A stretch of DNA of 64,000 nucleotides from contig JALWDS010000004.1 of the NCBI GenBank assembly GCA_027036775.1, positions 62,001 to 126,000 on the forward strand, read 5' to 3'. Positions 9,785-19,124 of the stretch are shown here, piece by piece. The first letter of the stretch is position 1; the number at the start of each line of letters is the position of its first letter. The notes under the pieces are model-generated. The model did not search any database and was not told the DNA's origin. It saw nothing but the letters and a program-made list of their open reading frames with translations. A program made the position numbers and the translations under genes. The DNA is from Archaeoglobaceae archaeon (GTDB lineage: Archaea > Halobacteriota > Archaeoglobi > Archaeoglobales > Archaeoglobaceae).

Positions 9785-10324
9785 ATGCTTATAGCGTTAA
9801 CTGGAACCCCCGGTGTTGGGAAAAGCACGGTGGCGGAGATACTTAAAAGGAGGGGATACAGAGTCCTTTCGGTAAACGATCTGGCTGAGAGGTTAAACTG
9901 CGTTGTTGGAGAGGAGGAGGGTTGCAAGATAGTTGACACCGATAAGCTTGCAAGGGAGGTTAGGAAGGTCGTTGAGGGATTGACGATAGTCGAAGGTCAT
10001 CTCTCTCACCTCCTAAGTCCAGATTTGGCAATAGTCTTAAGGTGCAATCCGATTGAGCTGAGGAAGAGATTGGAAAAAAGGGGTTGGAGCACCGAAAAGG
10101 TTCTTGAGAACGTCGAGGCTGAGGTGATTGACGTTATACTCGTCGAAGCAATAGAAAACGTGAAGGAGGTTTACGAGATAGATACCACCAACTTGAGTCC
10201 CGAAGAGGTTGCGAATGCAATCGAAGAGATATTGAAGGGGCATGGTGACAGATTTAAACCCGGAAGAGTAGATTGGATTAGGGAGGTCGGAGATCTTTTG
10301 GACGACCTTATCGGGAGGGTCTGA
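9785..10324 (+). CDS. Adenylate kinase family protein (Fap7/hCINAP-like NMP kinase)
   Basis: MLIALTGTPGVGKSTVAEILKRRGYRVLSVNDLAERL...IVEGHLSHLL.PDLAIVLRCNP; start trimmed from ORF 9584. Confidence 0.85.
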   Translation: MLIALTGTPGVGKSTVAEILKRRGYRVLSVNDLAERLNCVVGEEEGCKIVDTDKLAREVRKVVEGLTIVEGHLSHLLSPDLAIVLRCNPIELRKRLEKRGWSTEKVLENVEAEVIDVILVEAIENVKEVYEIDTTNLSPEEVANAIEEILKGHGDRFKPGRVDWIREVGDLLDDLIGRV

Positions 10325-10364
10325 GCAATAGATTTATAAATCCAAACAACCAATAACATGCAGT

Positions 10365-10456
10365 CCCGGCTTAGCTCAGCCTGGCAGAGCGCGGGCCTGT
10401 AGTCTGGTGACCGGGCAGAGAGCCCGGGGTCCCCGGTTCAAATCCGGGAGCCGGGA
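10365..10456 (+). tRNA. tRNA-Tyr (GTA) with 18-nt canonical-position intron (10403..10420)
   Basis: Acceptor CCCGGCT/AGCCGGG + A; anticodon stem CGGGC/GCCCG; loop CTGTAG|A interrupted after position 37 by tctggtgaccgggcagag; T-arm CCCGG-TTCAAAT-CCGGG. Confidence 0.9.
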
Positions 10457-10729
10457 CTAAACTTTATCAACCTTCCATCAAAAACCTTCACGAATTGAAT
10501 CCATACTTTTGGGACCGAGGATCGGCGGAGTCCTCTTAACGTCTTCTGCAAGGCTTTTCCTATAGTCTCTTCTCCTTAGGTTTGGCGTTTGGATCTTTTC
10601 TGCTCCAGATTGGTTGTTCAATCAGGATTTGGTAAGAAACAGAACGGAGATGGAAGTTACGAGTCAGCTCTATATACACCCACACTACGTCGATTTCGAA
10701 AAGAATTTTAAAATTTATCAAAAATAAAA

Positions 10730-10960
10730 TTAAATGTTGAAATCTACGTTTTCCACTTCTTGGAGGTATTTGATTACACTGTCCAGCTCCGTCGTGTTGA
10801 CCGGTATCGTGTAGTTAACGTTCGTTACGTTTGTTATTTGATTTGTTATTTGATGAGTGACGGTTGCCGTCGGTGTAGTCTTTTCGTTTGGTGTTTTTTC
10901 GCTCACGCAACCGAGCGTAATTATGGCAATCATCAACGCGAACAAAACAAACCTCTTCAT
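10730..10960 (-). CDS. Small predicted lipoprotein
   Basis: Signal MKRFVLFALMIAIITLGC lipobox followed by Thr/Asn-rich region. Confidence 0.55.
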   Translation of the reverse strand: MKRFVLFALMIAIITLGCVSEKTPNEKTTPTATVTHQITNQITNVTNVNYTIPVNTTELDSVIKYLQEVENVDFNI

Positions 10961-12165
10961 TGCAACTCACCTATCATCAGAGTTTCGTTGCCCCTAAGCT
11001 CCGAGTGAACAATCTCTTCCTCTGGTAAAGGCTTAATTACGTATTCTCCCTTACCCTCCAAGTAAACTACGCCCCTTCCCTTCACGAACATCTTGAACTC
11101 CCCTCTTGCGGACACGTTTACATCTCCCTTAGCAACGATCGAACCTTTGCCCTCGTAAGTTACCTTTCCGTTACTTTCACCGACCTTCTCGAACCCAACA
11201 ACGGTAACTATCGATTTCTCGTTGACGTCAACCTTTCCCTCTCCCTTCAAGACGACCACAACTCGTCCACTAACGCTCAGGTTTCCTTCTATCTTCGCCC
11301 ACATCTGACCCGTTTCGTTACCCAAACTTAGCCCTTTGAGTTTTTCCCTTCCCAAGCTCTTGTAAATCTCCCTTAGAGTGACGAAGGCCTGAATTAGCTC
11401 TTTCCTTGCTTCTCTTATCTCTTCCATTGCATCTTCACCTTTAACGATCTTATCCTTCGCCTCTTCAAGTAATTCCTTAGCCTTATCGACGTGTTCGAAG
11501 TATAATTTCAACAAGTCCTTCACTTTTTCAGTGGCGTTTGCTTGAACGTTCATGCCTATCATTTCAGCTCTTTCCGCTATGTCGTAGAACTTCGAAACTA
11601 CGAAGAGTTCTCCGTAAATTCTTATCTTGGGTTTGACACTAATCCAGTATTCCCTAACTTCTTTAACAGCCTTTCTCAATTCCTCTGGACTCGTAGTGTT
11701 GTTGACATTCTCAATCCTTTTCTGAAGGTTGTATATTATCCCGTTAATCTCGTTCAAAACCTCCTCCTTCGTATCGTTGGATATATTCAACGAAATCACG
11801 TTAACCTTTACGAGGTTTAAGAAGTCCACAGCACTCAACAAACCGTGAACGACGTAGAGCTTTGCGTATTCAAATCCCTCCTTGCTTCTCAATCCAAGTT
11901 TTAAGGCGAGCTGTTTAAACTTCTTGTAGTTTTTAACTTCATCCTTGAAATCTTTCGTCAAACTCCTCTCCCTCCCAATCAACTTCTTACGCTCCTCGAT
12001 CATTCTCCTCATCTTTTCCATGCGTTCCTCTTTCACTCCTTTGAATCCATGCTCGTGAACTTCGCCGACATTTTCGTGTGGTGTTTGATGTGGCATCTTA
12101 TCCGCTTTGGCCATCGCCGTTGGTATCGCTATCGCTATCAGCAACATCAATACCAACAACCTCAT
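10957..12165 (-). CDS. Secreted alpha-helical protein of unknown function (DUF5667-like N-terminal region plausible)
   Basis: N-terminal signal MRLLVLMLLIAIAIPTAMA; Lys/Glu-rich helical body; C-terminal beta-rich region (GRVVVVLKGEGKVDVN...). Confidence 0.6.
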   Translation of the reverse strand: MRLLVLMLLIAIAIPTAMAKADKMPHQTPHENVGEVHEHGFKGVKEERMEKMRRMIEERKKLIGRERSLTKDFKDEVKNYKKFKQLALKLGLRSKEGFEYAKLYVVHGLLSAVDFLNLVKVNVISLNISNDTKEEVLNEINGIIYNLQKRIENVNNTTSPEELRKAVKEVREYWISVKPKIRIYGELFVVSKFYDIAERAEMIGMNVQANATEKVKDLLKLYFEHVDKAKELLEEAKDKIVKGEDAMEEIREARKELIQAFVTLREIYKSLGREKLKGLSLGNETGQMWAKIEGNLSVSGRVVVVLKGEGKVDVNEKSIVTVVGFEKVGESNGKVTYEGKGSIVAKGDVNVSARGEFKMFVKGRGVVYLEGKGEYVIKPLPEEEIVHSELRGNETLMIGELQ

Positions 12166-12300
12166 ATCTAAAAGTTTGGAGTTGTTGAATAAATGAACTC
12201 TTTCGACAAACCGATTAGAGATACTTTAAAAAACTTTAAAAAACTTTGTTTCGCTTTATAAACAAAGCGTTAAAATCCTATGGAGTGTTGCGGTGATCGC

Positions 12301-12936
12301 ATGAGGTTGATCGCGTTGGTGTCCTTAATTCTAATAGTTTCAATTGCACCGGTGAGCGGTGCGGTGATAAGGGGTGAAATCTACTCGTGGGAATTGAAGA
12401 GAGTTAAGGCAATTGTCGAAATAAACACCACACCAAAGCAGAGGATAGTGGCCCTAAATGGTAGTTACGAATTCGAGGTTCCCTTAGGGGTTTACGAGAT
12501 TAGGGCTTACAGCATCGACGGAAACCTATTTTGTAACGAAACTGTTGTTATTAAGAACAACGGAACTTACGTGATAGATTTGATACTCTTCCCAAAGTTG
12601 GAAAACAATTTGAGTGCAACCGAACTCAACTTCCCCCTTGAAGAGAAGAGAAGTGAAACTCCTCTTTACGTCGGATTAACTCTAACCTTTCTGGCATTTT
12701 TAGTGGCCCTCATTTTCATCAAAAAAAGGAAGAGGAAGGGAGAGATTCCAGACGACTTAGAAGTAGTCTTGGAACTGATAAGGAAGTCTGGAGATAGGAT
12801 AACTCAAAAGGAGTTGAGGGAAAAGTTGGGATGGTCCGAAGCTAAGTTGAGTTTGGTTTTAACGGACCTCGAAGGAAGGGGTTTGATAGAAAAATACAGA
12901 AAGGGAAGGGGAAACGTTGTCTTTCTAAAGGATTAA
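12301..12936 (+). CDS. Membrane-anchored protein with extracellular beta domain and cytoplasmic winged-helix
   Basis: Signal peptide, VRGEIYSWELKRVKAIVEINTTPKQRIVALNGSYEFEVPLGVYEIRAYS, TM PLYVGLTLTFLAFLVALIFI, wHTH ELIRKSGDRITQKELREKLGWSEAKLSLVLTDLEGRGLIEKYRKGRGNVV. Confidence 0.8.
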   Translation: MRLIALVSLILIVSIAPVSGAVIRGEIYSWELKRVKAIVEINTTPKQRIVALNGSYEFEVPLGVYEIRAYSIDGNLFCNETVVIKNNGTYVIDLILFPKLENNLSATELNFPLEEKRSETPLYVGLTLTFLAFLVALIFIKKRKRKGEIPDDLEVVLELIRKSGDRITQKELREKLGWSEAKLSLVLTDLEGRGLIEKYRKGRGNVVFLKD

Positions 12937-12938
12937 GA

Positions 12939-13012
12939 TGGGGCCGCCGAGATTTGAACTCGGGTCACCGGCTCCCAAAGCCGGGAGGATAACCAGGCTA
13001 CCCTACGGCCCC
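12939..13012 (-). tRNA. tRNA-Pro (TGG)
   Basis: Reverse strand GGGGCCG...CCCGGCTTTGGGAGCCGG...GTTCAAATC...CGGCCCCA; anticodon TGG. Confidence 0.9.
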
Positions 13013-13065
13013 CTTTTGGAATGTCTCAGTTCGCTTAAAAAAACTATCGCAAAGAACTTTAATAA

Positions 13066-14259
13066 TTGATATCAGATCGAATTGTGAAACTCGTTCAGGA
13101 TAGCGTGCACGGCCTTTTGAGGTTGGATGACTGGATGTTGAAGATAATAGACACCCCAGAGTTTCAAAGGTTGAGGAGAATAACACAAATAGGATTTGCC
13201 AACCTCGTCTTTCCCGGTGCAAATCACACGCGTTTCGAGCATTCTTTGGGTGTCATGGAAGTTGCAAGGAGAATAGTATCGAGAATGGATGCGGATGAAG
13301 ATGAGAAGATGGAATTGGTAGCTTCCGCTCTTTTGCACGACATAGCACATCTACCTTTTTCCCACTGCAGTGAATCGGTAATCGAGAGATACTTGGGGGT
13401 CAATCACGAGAATGCTGAGATAGTGCTGAAAAGGGGTGAGATCAAAGAAGTTTTGAACGAGTTGGGATTCAACTTAAACAGGATTTTAAGGCATATCAAG
13501 GGAAAATCTGAATGCAACGTTGTTAAAGGAGATATCGATGCGGACAGAATAGACTACCTAATCAGGGATGCTCATTACACTGGAGTTTCCCACGGTGTTT
13601 TCGACGCACAGAGGTTGATAAACAAGATCGTTTTCGTCGGTAAAAAGATGGTGATAGATTCTGGAGGATTGAGGTCGGCGGAATCCCTATTGATTTCGAG
13701 ATTTTTGATGTATACAACTGTTTATCACCACCACGTTTGTAGGATAGCAAGGAAGATGTTCGAAAAGGCTTTGGAAAGCTGTATAGATGGTGGATTTATA
13801 AAGCCGATGGAGCTTTTCAAGATGGACGACTGCTCCACTTTAAACACCCTTTTGAATTCGAACGAACTTTCGAGGGAGATGGCCGAGAGACTTTTAAACC
13901 GCAAACTCTTTAAGAGAGCTTTGTATGTAGATGTGGACAGCGTTGGAGTTAATTTGAATAGAATCGACGAGAGGATAGCTGAGATGGAGATTGCTGAAGG
14001 TGCGAACGTTGACGTGAGGTATGTTATAGTTGACGTTCCTAAGGTTAGGGAGGGGGAGGAGTTTAGAGCTCAAGTTTTAATTAACGGAGATTTGAAGAGG
14101 CTTGATGAGGTCTCAGACCTCGTCAAAGCTTTGAAGGATGCGGAGAGAAGAAGTCTAAAGCTTGGAGTTTACACGTTGAAGGATTACGTTGAAAGGGTTA
14201 GAAAGGTGGCCACGAGATACTTCAACGTTGATAAGACCTATCAGCGCAAACTCTTTTGA
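13066..14259 (+). CDS. HD-domain phosphohydrolase (dNTPase/SAMHD1-like)
   Basis: LVQDSVHGLLRLDDWMLKIIDTPEFQRLRRITQIGFANLVFPGANHTRFEHSLGV...LLHDIAHLPFSH...DIDADRIDYLIRDAHYTGV; TTG start. Confidence 0.9.
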   Translation: MISDRIVKLVQDSVHGLLRLDDWMLKIIDTPEFQRLRRITQIGFANLVFPGANHTRFEHSLGVMEVARRIVSRMDADEDEKMELVASALLHDIAHLPFSHCSESVIERYLGVNHENAEIVLKRGEIKEVLNELGFNLNRILRHIKGKSECNVVKGDIDADRIDYLIRDAHYTGVSHGVFDAQRLINKIVFVGKKMVIDSGGLRSAESLLISRFLMYTTVYHHHVCRIARKMFEKALESCIDGGFIKPMELFKMDDCSTLNTLLNSNELSREMAERLLNRKLFKRALYVDVDSVGVNLNRIDERIAEMEIAEGANVDVRYVIVDVPKVREGEEFRAQVLINGDLKRLDEVSDLVKALKDAERRSLKLGVYTLKDYVERVRKVATRYFNVDKTYQRKLF

Positions 14260-15092
14260 TAGAGTTCCCTTCTCTTAGCTTCGAGCAAATCCTCCTCCAA
14301 CCCGCAGAATTTTGATGCGGATTCAACTCTAACCCCCAACTCTTCACCCCTCTCAAATACGATGCGAACCTTCTCCCTCCACTTCAAGTCCCTCAGTAGA
14401 TGATGATCAACGACCAGAGTTTTCACGTTTGTCCTTTCCAAAATCTTCGACACGTTTTCTAAAGATCTTTCCAAGAGCTCTTTACCGTAAACGTGAGGCA
14501 TGTACGTCATAGGTCCGTCCATAAAGATTACGTCTGGATTTGATTCTATCACGAACTCAACCTGTTCTTCGAGAGGGAAACCTTCGACGTCGGATGTAAA
14601 GAGGAATCTTTCGTTCTCTTCTATGAGAACCTCCAAAACGTAACCGAGTTTCGAATCATTCCCGTGTGGAACGGGTTTTGAAAAAGATATTCTCGTGTTT
14701 CCGAACTCGAACTCTTTCGAATCGGCGAAATTTATATCTCCCTCTATCAAACTCAAAAAGTGAAGTGCCCTCTTCATCTGACTCAAATTGATCTTTTCCT
14801 CAGGATGCTTTACGAATAAGACCTTATCCTTTAATATTTCTGGCTCTGAAGGGTTGTGGTGATCGTAGTGATAGTGGGTAACTACTACGATGTCTGAATT
14901 CTCGGTTTCCCTCTTTATCCTGTTCCAAAGTTCCTCCTTTCTCTTTAACTCCATTTCGTGGGGTGGTAGGCCGTATCTCTTCGGAGCCAAAGCGACGCTC
15001 GGATCGATAACGATTTTGACGTCTCTCGTTTCTACAAGAGTGCACATGCTCCTTGCACCGAAAGAGTCGAAAGCCAGAGGCCTCACTCTCAT
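14241..15092 (-). CDS. UPF0282 family metallo-beta-lactamase fold hydrolase
   Basis: PLAFDSFGARSMCTLVETRDVKIVIDPSVALAPKRYGLPPHEMEL...VVTHYHYDHHNP. Confidence 0.9.
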   Translation of the reverse strand: MRVRPLAFDSFGARSMCTLVETRDVKIVIDPSVALAPKRYGLPPHEMELKRKEELWNRIKRETENSDIVVVTHYHYDHHNPSEPEILKDKVLFVKHPEEKINLSQMKRALHFLSLIEGDINFADSKEFEFGNTRISFSKPVPHGNDSKLGYVLEVLIEENERFLFTSDVEGFPLEEQVEFVIESNPDVIFMDGPMTYMPHVYGKELLERSLENVSKILERTNVKTLVVDHHLLRDLKWREKVRIVFERGEELGVRVESASKFCGLEEDLLEAKRRELYQKSLR

Positions 15093-15141
15093 CTACAGAT
15101 GTAGCGTTAACTTTTTATTAAGTTTGATGATAGTGAAGAAT

Positions 15142-15226
15142 GCGGGGGTTGCCGAGCCAGGCCAAAGGCGGGGGACTCAAGATCCCCTCCCGTAGGGGTT
15201 CGAGGGTTCAAATCCCTCCCCCCGCA
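15142..15226 (+). tRNA. tRNA-Leu (CAA)
   Basis: GCGGGGG...CCCCCGC + A acceptor; anticodon stem-loop GGGGACTCAAGATCCCC; class II variable arm; GGTTCAAATCC. Confidence 0.9.
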
Positions 15227-15610
15227 TGTTGTCAGGTTATCTAAAAGCGATTTTGAGCGTTTTATCTACAAGCTTAAGCTATCTGGTCTTTCTACTAAAG
15301 AAGTTAAGAAGGCCGAAACGAGATTGTCTCGCTTCATTGAGCATTGTTCATACCGACCAACTTATGACGACATAATTATTTATATAAACGAATTAAAACA
15401 AGTAATCAAACAATTCTTAAAATTCATTGGAGCTAAAGAGGTAGCTAATCAAATCAAGTTACAAAAGTTCCAAAGCGGAGAAAGAGAGTAATAAAGCCGA
15501 CTCATATTCAATCTCTTTTAGCTGAAGTTGATGAGAAAATGACTAAAGAACATCTAAGGCTTAGGCTGAGGTCAGCAATACTACTTTCGGCGTATTTCTT
15601 CTCAACCTGA
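15227..15610 (+). pseudogene. Decayed tyrosine integrase (SSV-type) fragment continuous with the tRNA-Leu gene
   Basis: Frame open through the tRNA: ...GFKSLPPHVVRLSKSDFERFIYKLKLSGLSTKEVKKAETRLSRFIEHCSYRPTYDDIIIYINELKQVIKQFLKFIGAKEVANQIKLQKFQSGERE* (stop 15489..15491); +1 frame continues VIKPTHIQSLLAEVDEKMTKEHLRLRLRSAILLSAYFFST* (stop 15608..15610). Confidence 0.7.
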
Positions 15611-15672
15611 ATAGTCTGACTTTTATGTATTACATTAAAAAGCTTTTGTAGAGCAAAGCAGATAAACGCAAA

Positions 15673-16728
15673 ATGAAAGCTTCGATCATGAGAACGATAT
15701 ATTGGGAGGACAACGCTGTAAAGCTTATAGACCAAACCCTTTTGCCAGACAGGTTCGAGATTTTAACCTGTAGGAGCGTTGATGAACTCGCAGACGCCAT
15801 AAAGAGGTTATCGGTTAGAGGTGCCCCAGCTTTGGAGGCGAGCGGTGCCTACGGAATAGCTTTGGCTTGTTACGAAAGGGAATTCAAAGACGTCGATGAG
15901 TTAAAGGAGCACGTTAAGGAGAGGGCAAAGCTTTTGTCTTCAACGAGACCTACCGCTGTAAACCTCTTCTACGGAATAGAGAGGGTTTTGAAGGTGGTTC
16001 TATCTTCCAACGATGTCGAAGAGGCTAAAAAGAGGGCTTTGGAGGAGGCTGAAAAGATAGCTGAAGAGGATGTAAGGAGAAACAAGCTCATCGGGAAGTA
16101 TGGGGCTGAGCTTTTGGAAGATGGAGATACGGTTCTAACCTACTGCAACACGGGTAGACTTGCAACCGTCGATTGGGGCACCGCTTTGGGTGTAATAAGG
16201 AGTGCGATCGAGCAGGGTAAAAGGGTTAGGGTCATCGCATGCGAAACCCGACCATTGAATCAGGGTTCGCGCTTAACGTGCTGGGAGTTGATGAGGGACG
16301 GAATAGACGTGACTCTGATTGCGGACAACATGGTCGGAATAGTTATGCAGAGGAGAATGGTTGACAAGGTCATAGTTGGAGCGGATAGGATAGTTAGGGA
16401 CGGTGTTTTCAACAAGATAGGAACCTACACGGTCGCAATAGTTGCGAAAGAGCACGGAGTTCCCTTCTACGTCGCTGCACCCCTCACAACCTTCGATTGG
16501 GAAAGGAGCGTGAAGGATGTCGTTATAGAGGAGAGGAACAGAGAGGAACTTATCTACTGCCACATAAAGTGTAAAAAATCTTTCATAGCTCCGAAAGACG
16601 TTAAGGTTTTCAATCCGGCATTCGATGCAACCCCTCTAAGCTACGTCACAGCCTTTATAACGGAGAGGGGTGTCGTGTATCCACCTTACGAAGAAAACGT
16701 TCCGAAGGTTTTGGAGGGAAAGTCATGA
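15673..16728 (+). CDS. mtnA: S-methyl-5-thioribose-1-phosphate isomerase
   Basis: MRTIYWEDNAVKLIDQTLLPDRFEIL...LSVRGAPALEASGAYGIAL...ETRPLNQGSRLTCWELMRDGIDVTLIADNMVG...VGADRIVRDGVFNKIGTYTVAI. Confidence 0.93.
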   Translation: MKASIMRTIYWEDNAVKLIDQTLLPDRFEILTCRSVDELADAIKRLSVRGAPALEASGAYGIALACYEREFKDVDELKEHVKERAKLLSSTRPTAVNLFYGIERVLKVVLSSNDVEEAKKRALEEAEKIAEEDVRRNKLIGKYGAELLEDGDTVLTYCNTGRLATVDWGTALGVIRSAIEQGKRVRVIACETRPLNQGSRLTCWELMRDGIDVTLIADNMVGIVMQRRMVDKVIVGADRIVRDGVFNKIGTYTVAIVAKEHGVPFYVAAPLTTFDWERSVKDVVIEERNREELIYCHIKCKKSFIAPKDVKVFNPAFDATPLSYVTAFITERGVVYPPYEENVPKVLEGKS

Positions 16729-17591
16729 GGATTCATCCGATGTGTCCCTCTTGCCTACTTAACAGAGCATACGTTGAGAGCAGATTCGTTACGGACGATG
16801 AAGATTTGATATTCAAAGCCGTAGGAGAGGCTTTGAAGGTCTTGGCCAATAGATACTTCACGAGGGGTATAAACGCACACATCGCCACTGAGATGCACAG
16901 AAGGGTTTACGAGGTTTTGGGGGTTGAAGACCCCTACAAGATGGTTAAAGAAAAAGCAAACAGGGTTGCAATGGAAAACTTACCAGTTATAAAGGCCTTC
17001 GTAGAAAACCAGAAAGACGTTTTCAAATCTTCTGCTGTGGCATCTATAATAGCGAACACGTTCGATTACGGTGTCATGGGGCACGAAGTTGAGGATGAGG
17101 ACTTTTTGACGTTCTTCATAAGGGAGTTCAAGAGGGGTTTGAAGATAGACGATCTCGACGAGATCAGGGAGCTTTGCAGGGGAAAGGTATGCTACTTGAC
17201 GGACAACTGCGGTGAGATAGTTATAGACACGCTCTTCATGAGGGAGATTAAGAAGATTTGCGAGAGACTTACCGTCGTTGTTAGAGGGAAACCCATAATA
17301 AGCGACGCAACCCTCGAAGACGCTTTAGCTGTTGGTGTTGACAAGATTGCGGATGAGATACTCACCAACGGAAAGGGGGCGATTGGAATAATAGAGGAGG
17401 AACTTCCAAACGATACTCTGGAAAGGCTTGAGAGGGCGGATGTAATAATAGCGAAGGGAATGGCAAACTACGAAAGCCTATCGGAAAGCAGATTCAAACC
17501 CATAGCCTTCCTACTTAAGGCCAAATGCTTGCCCGTTGCGAGAGACGTTGGCGTTGACGTTGGAGATATGGTTGCCATGCTCAGACGATAA
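16725..17591 (+). CDS. DUF89 / damage-control phosphatase family protein
   Basis: MCPSCLLNRAY...CYLTDNCGEIVIDTLFM...VVRGKPIISDATLEDA...IIAKGMANYESLSE. Confidence 0.88.
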   Translation: MRIHPMCPSCLLNRAYVESRFVTDDEDLIFKAVGEALKVLANRYFTRGINAHIATEMHRRVYEVLGVEDPYKMVKEKANRVAMENLPVIKAFVENQKDVFKSSAVASIIANTFDYGVMGHEVEDEDFLTFFIREFKRGLKIDDLDEIRELCRGKVCYLTDNCGEIVIDTLFMREIKKICERLTVVVRGKPIISDATLEDALAVGVDKIADEILTNGKGAIGIIEEELPNDTLERLERADVIIAKGMANYESLSESRFKPIAFLLKAKCLPVARDVGVDVGDMVAMLRR

Positions 17592-17622
17592 GTTAAAATG
17601 TCTAATCGTTAAAATCGCTGAG

Positions 17623-18204
17623 ATGAACGAGTATAGGGAGAGGGCTTTGGTGGAACTATTCAGGGCTTTAGACGGCATATACGGCCCAAATTACGAGTGC
17701 AAATACTACCCATGCCACTTCTACGGACAGGATTGCACCTTCTGTTACTGTCCCTTTTATCCATGCCTGATATACGACTTGGGTGGAGACCTCGTCCTGA
17801 CGGAGGACGGTTACGTTTGGAGTTGTAAGAACTGCACCTACGTTCACGAGAGGGAGGTTGCAGAAGAAATCGTTTACAGACTCGGAGGTTATCCGAAGCA
17901 GAGGTTGGTTGAGGAGGACTGGTTCTTCTACAACAGGATACTTCAGGAGATGCTTTACGGGGAGGAGAGGGGAGTTTGGATGGGTGAATCTTACAACCTC
18001 ATGCCAGCAATTCTCAAAGGCAAGGAGTGCGAGGAAATCGGAGATGTCGAGTTTCTGGCCGTAACGATAGAGGATTTCGAAATAGTCGATGTCAAAAAGA
18101 TAAGGGAATTAAGCGACGCCAGCGGTGAGATATTGATACCCCTAAAGATCGGTGGGGAGCTCTACGGTATCTTAGACGGTAGGAGGGTGGTCTGCAAAAT
18201 CTAA
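17623..18204 (+). CDS. Cysteine-rich small domain (PF04071-like) protein
   Basis: YECKYYPCHFYGQDCTFCYCPFYPCLIYDLGG...VWSCKNCTYVHEREVAEEIV; start trimmed to the internal ATG. Confidence 0.8.
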   Translation: MNEYRERALVELFRALDGIYGPNYECKYYPCHFYGQDCTFCYCPFYPCLIYDLGGDLVLTEDGYVWSCKNCTYVHEREVAEEIVYRLGGYPKQRLVEEDWFFYNRILQEMLYGEERGVWMGESYNLMPAILKGKECEEIGDVEFLAVTIEDFEIVDVKKIRELSDASGEILIPLKIGGELYGILDGRRVVCKI

Positions 18205-18240
18205 GGAAAACGTAATTAACAACCTCGAAAACCTTCGGGC

Positions 18241-19032
18241 ATGTGGAGAACTTGGTTCGGTGAGGTTGAGGAGAAAAACGGCGAATACGTGGTTAAGAAG
18301 GCTGACGATTTCATAAAAGCCTTTAGAGATGCTGAAAATTTGGAGCCTCTCCCTTTCAACCTTCCAGAAGTCGGATTGAAGGTTTTCAAGTCCGTTGAAG
18401 ATTACTACAAGACCCTGAGGAGAATAGCCATTGAGGTAACGGAGGAGGATGTGGAGAGGGAGTTGAAGAGGGAAGATAGATACGTCATCCTACTCCTAAA
18501 GGCTTTGGACAAGCTCAACGAATCTATAAACATGCTTGAAGAGAAGTTGAGGGATGTGGAAGAGGTGAAGATAAGCGACGTAACTGAAGAGTTTAGGGGA
18601 ACGATTGATAGGCTCAGATCGTTGAGGAAAAAGATAGAGAAGGAAATAGAGGACATAGTAACCAAAATAGCTCCGAACCTCTCCGAAATAGCAGGCCCTC
18701 TGATAACCGCAAGGCTTTTGGAAAAAGCTGGAAGCTTGGAGAGGCTTGCTTTTCTACCGGGTAGCAAGATTCAAATTTTGGGTGCTGAGAAGAGTCTTTA
18801 CAAAGCTCTTGCAAGGATGAGGAGGGGAAAGAGGGCTAAAACTCCAAAGCACGGTATAATCTTCTTGCATCCATTCATAAGGACCTTACCGAAGAAGAAG
18901 AGGGGAAAGATGGCGAGGTTCATGGCTGCAAAGTTAGCAATAGCTGCGAGGCTCGATTACTTCAGAGGAGAGCTCGACGAGAAGTTGGCTGAAGAGGTCA
19001 GAAAGAAGTACGAGGAGTTAAGGAGGAGCTGA
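18241..19032 (+). CDS. NOP5/NOP56-family C/D box snoRNP protein
   Basis: Nop domain: ITARLLEKAGSLERLAFLPGSKIQILGAEKSLYKALARMRRGKRAKTPKHGIIFLHPFI. Confidence 0.92.
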   Translation: MWRTWFGEVEEKNGEYVVKKADDFIKAFRDAENLEPLPFNLPEVGLKVFKSVEDYYKTLRRIAIEVTEEDVERELKREDRYVILLLKALDKLNESINMLEEKLRDVEEVKISDVTEEFRGTIDRLRSLRKKIEKEIEDIVTKIAPNLSEIAGPLITARLLEKAGSLERLAFLPGSKIQILGAEKSLYKALARMRRGKRAKTPKHGIIFLHPFIRTLPKKKRGKMARFMAAKLAIAARLDYFRGELDEKLAEEVRKKYEELRRS

Positions 19033-19124
19033 AACCTTTTTCAAAGATTTTTTCAAATACCTAAACAACCCCTTCAGTGAGGTCAACGTTAACACCCCTA
19101 CTTTAAACCGCGTGAGGTGAGGAG

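Noticed and set aside
15508-15735. 75-aa minus-strand ORF near the integrase relic
   Set aside because: Antisense to the integrase remnant and the mtnA start; no family signature.
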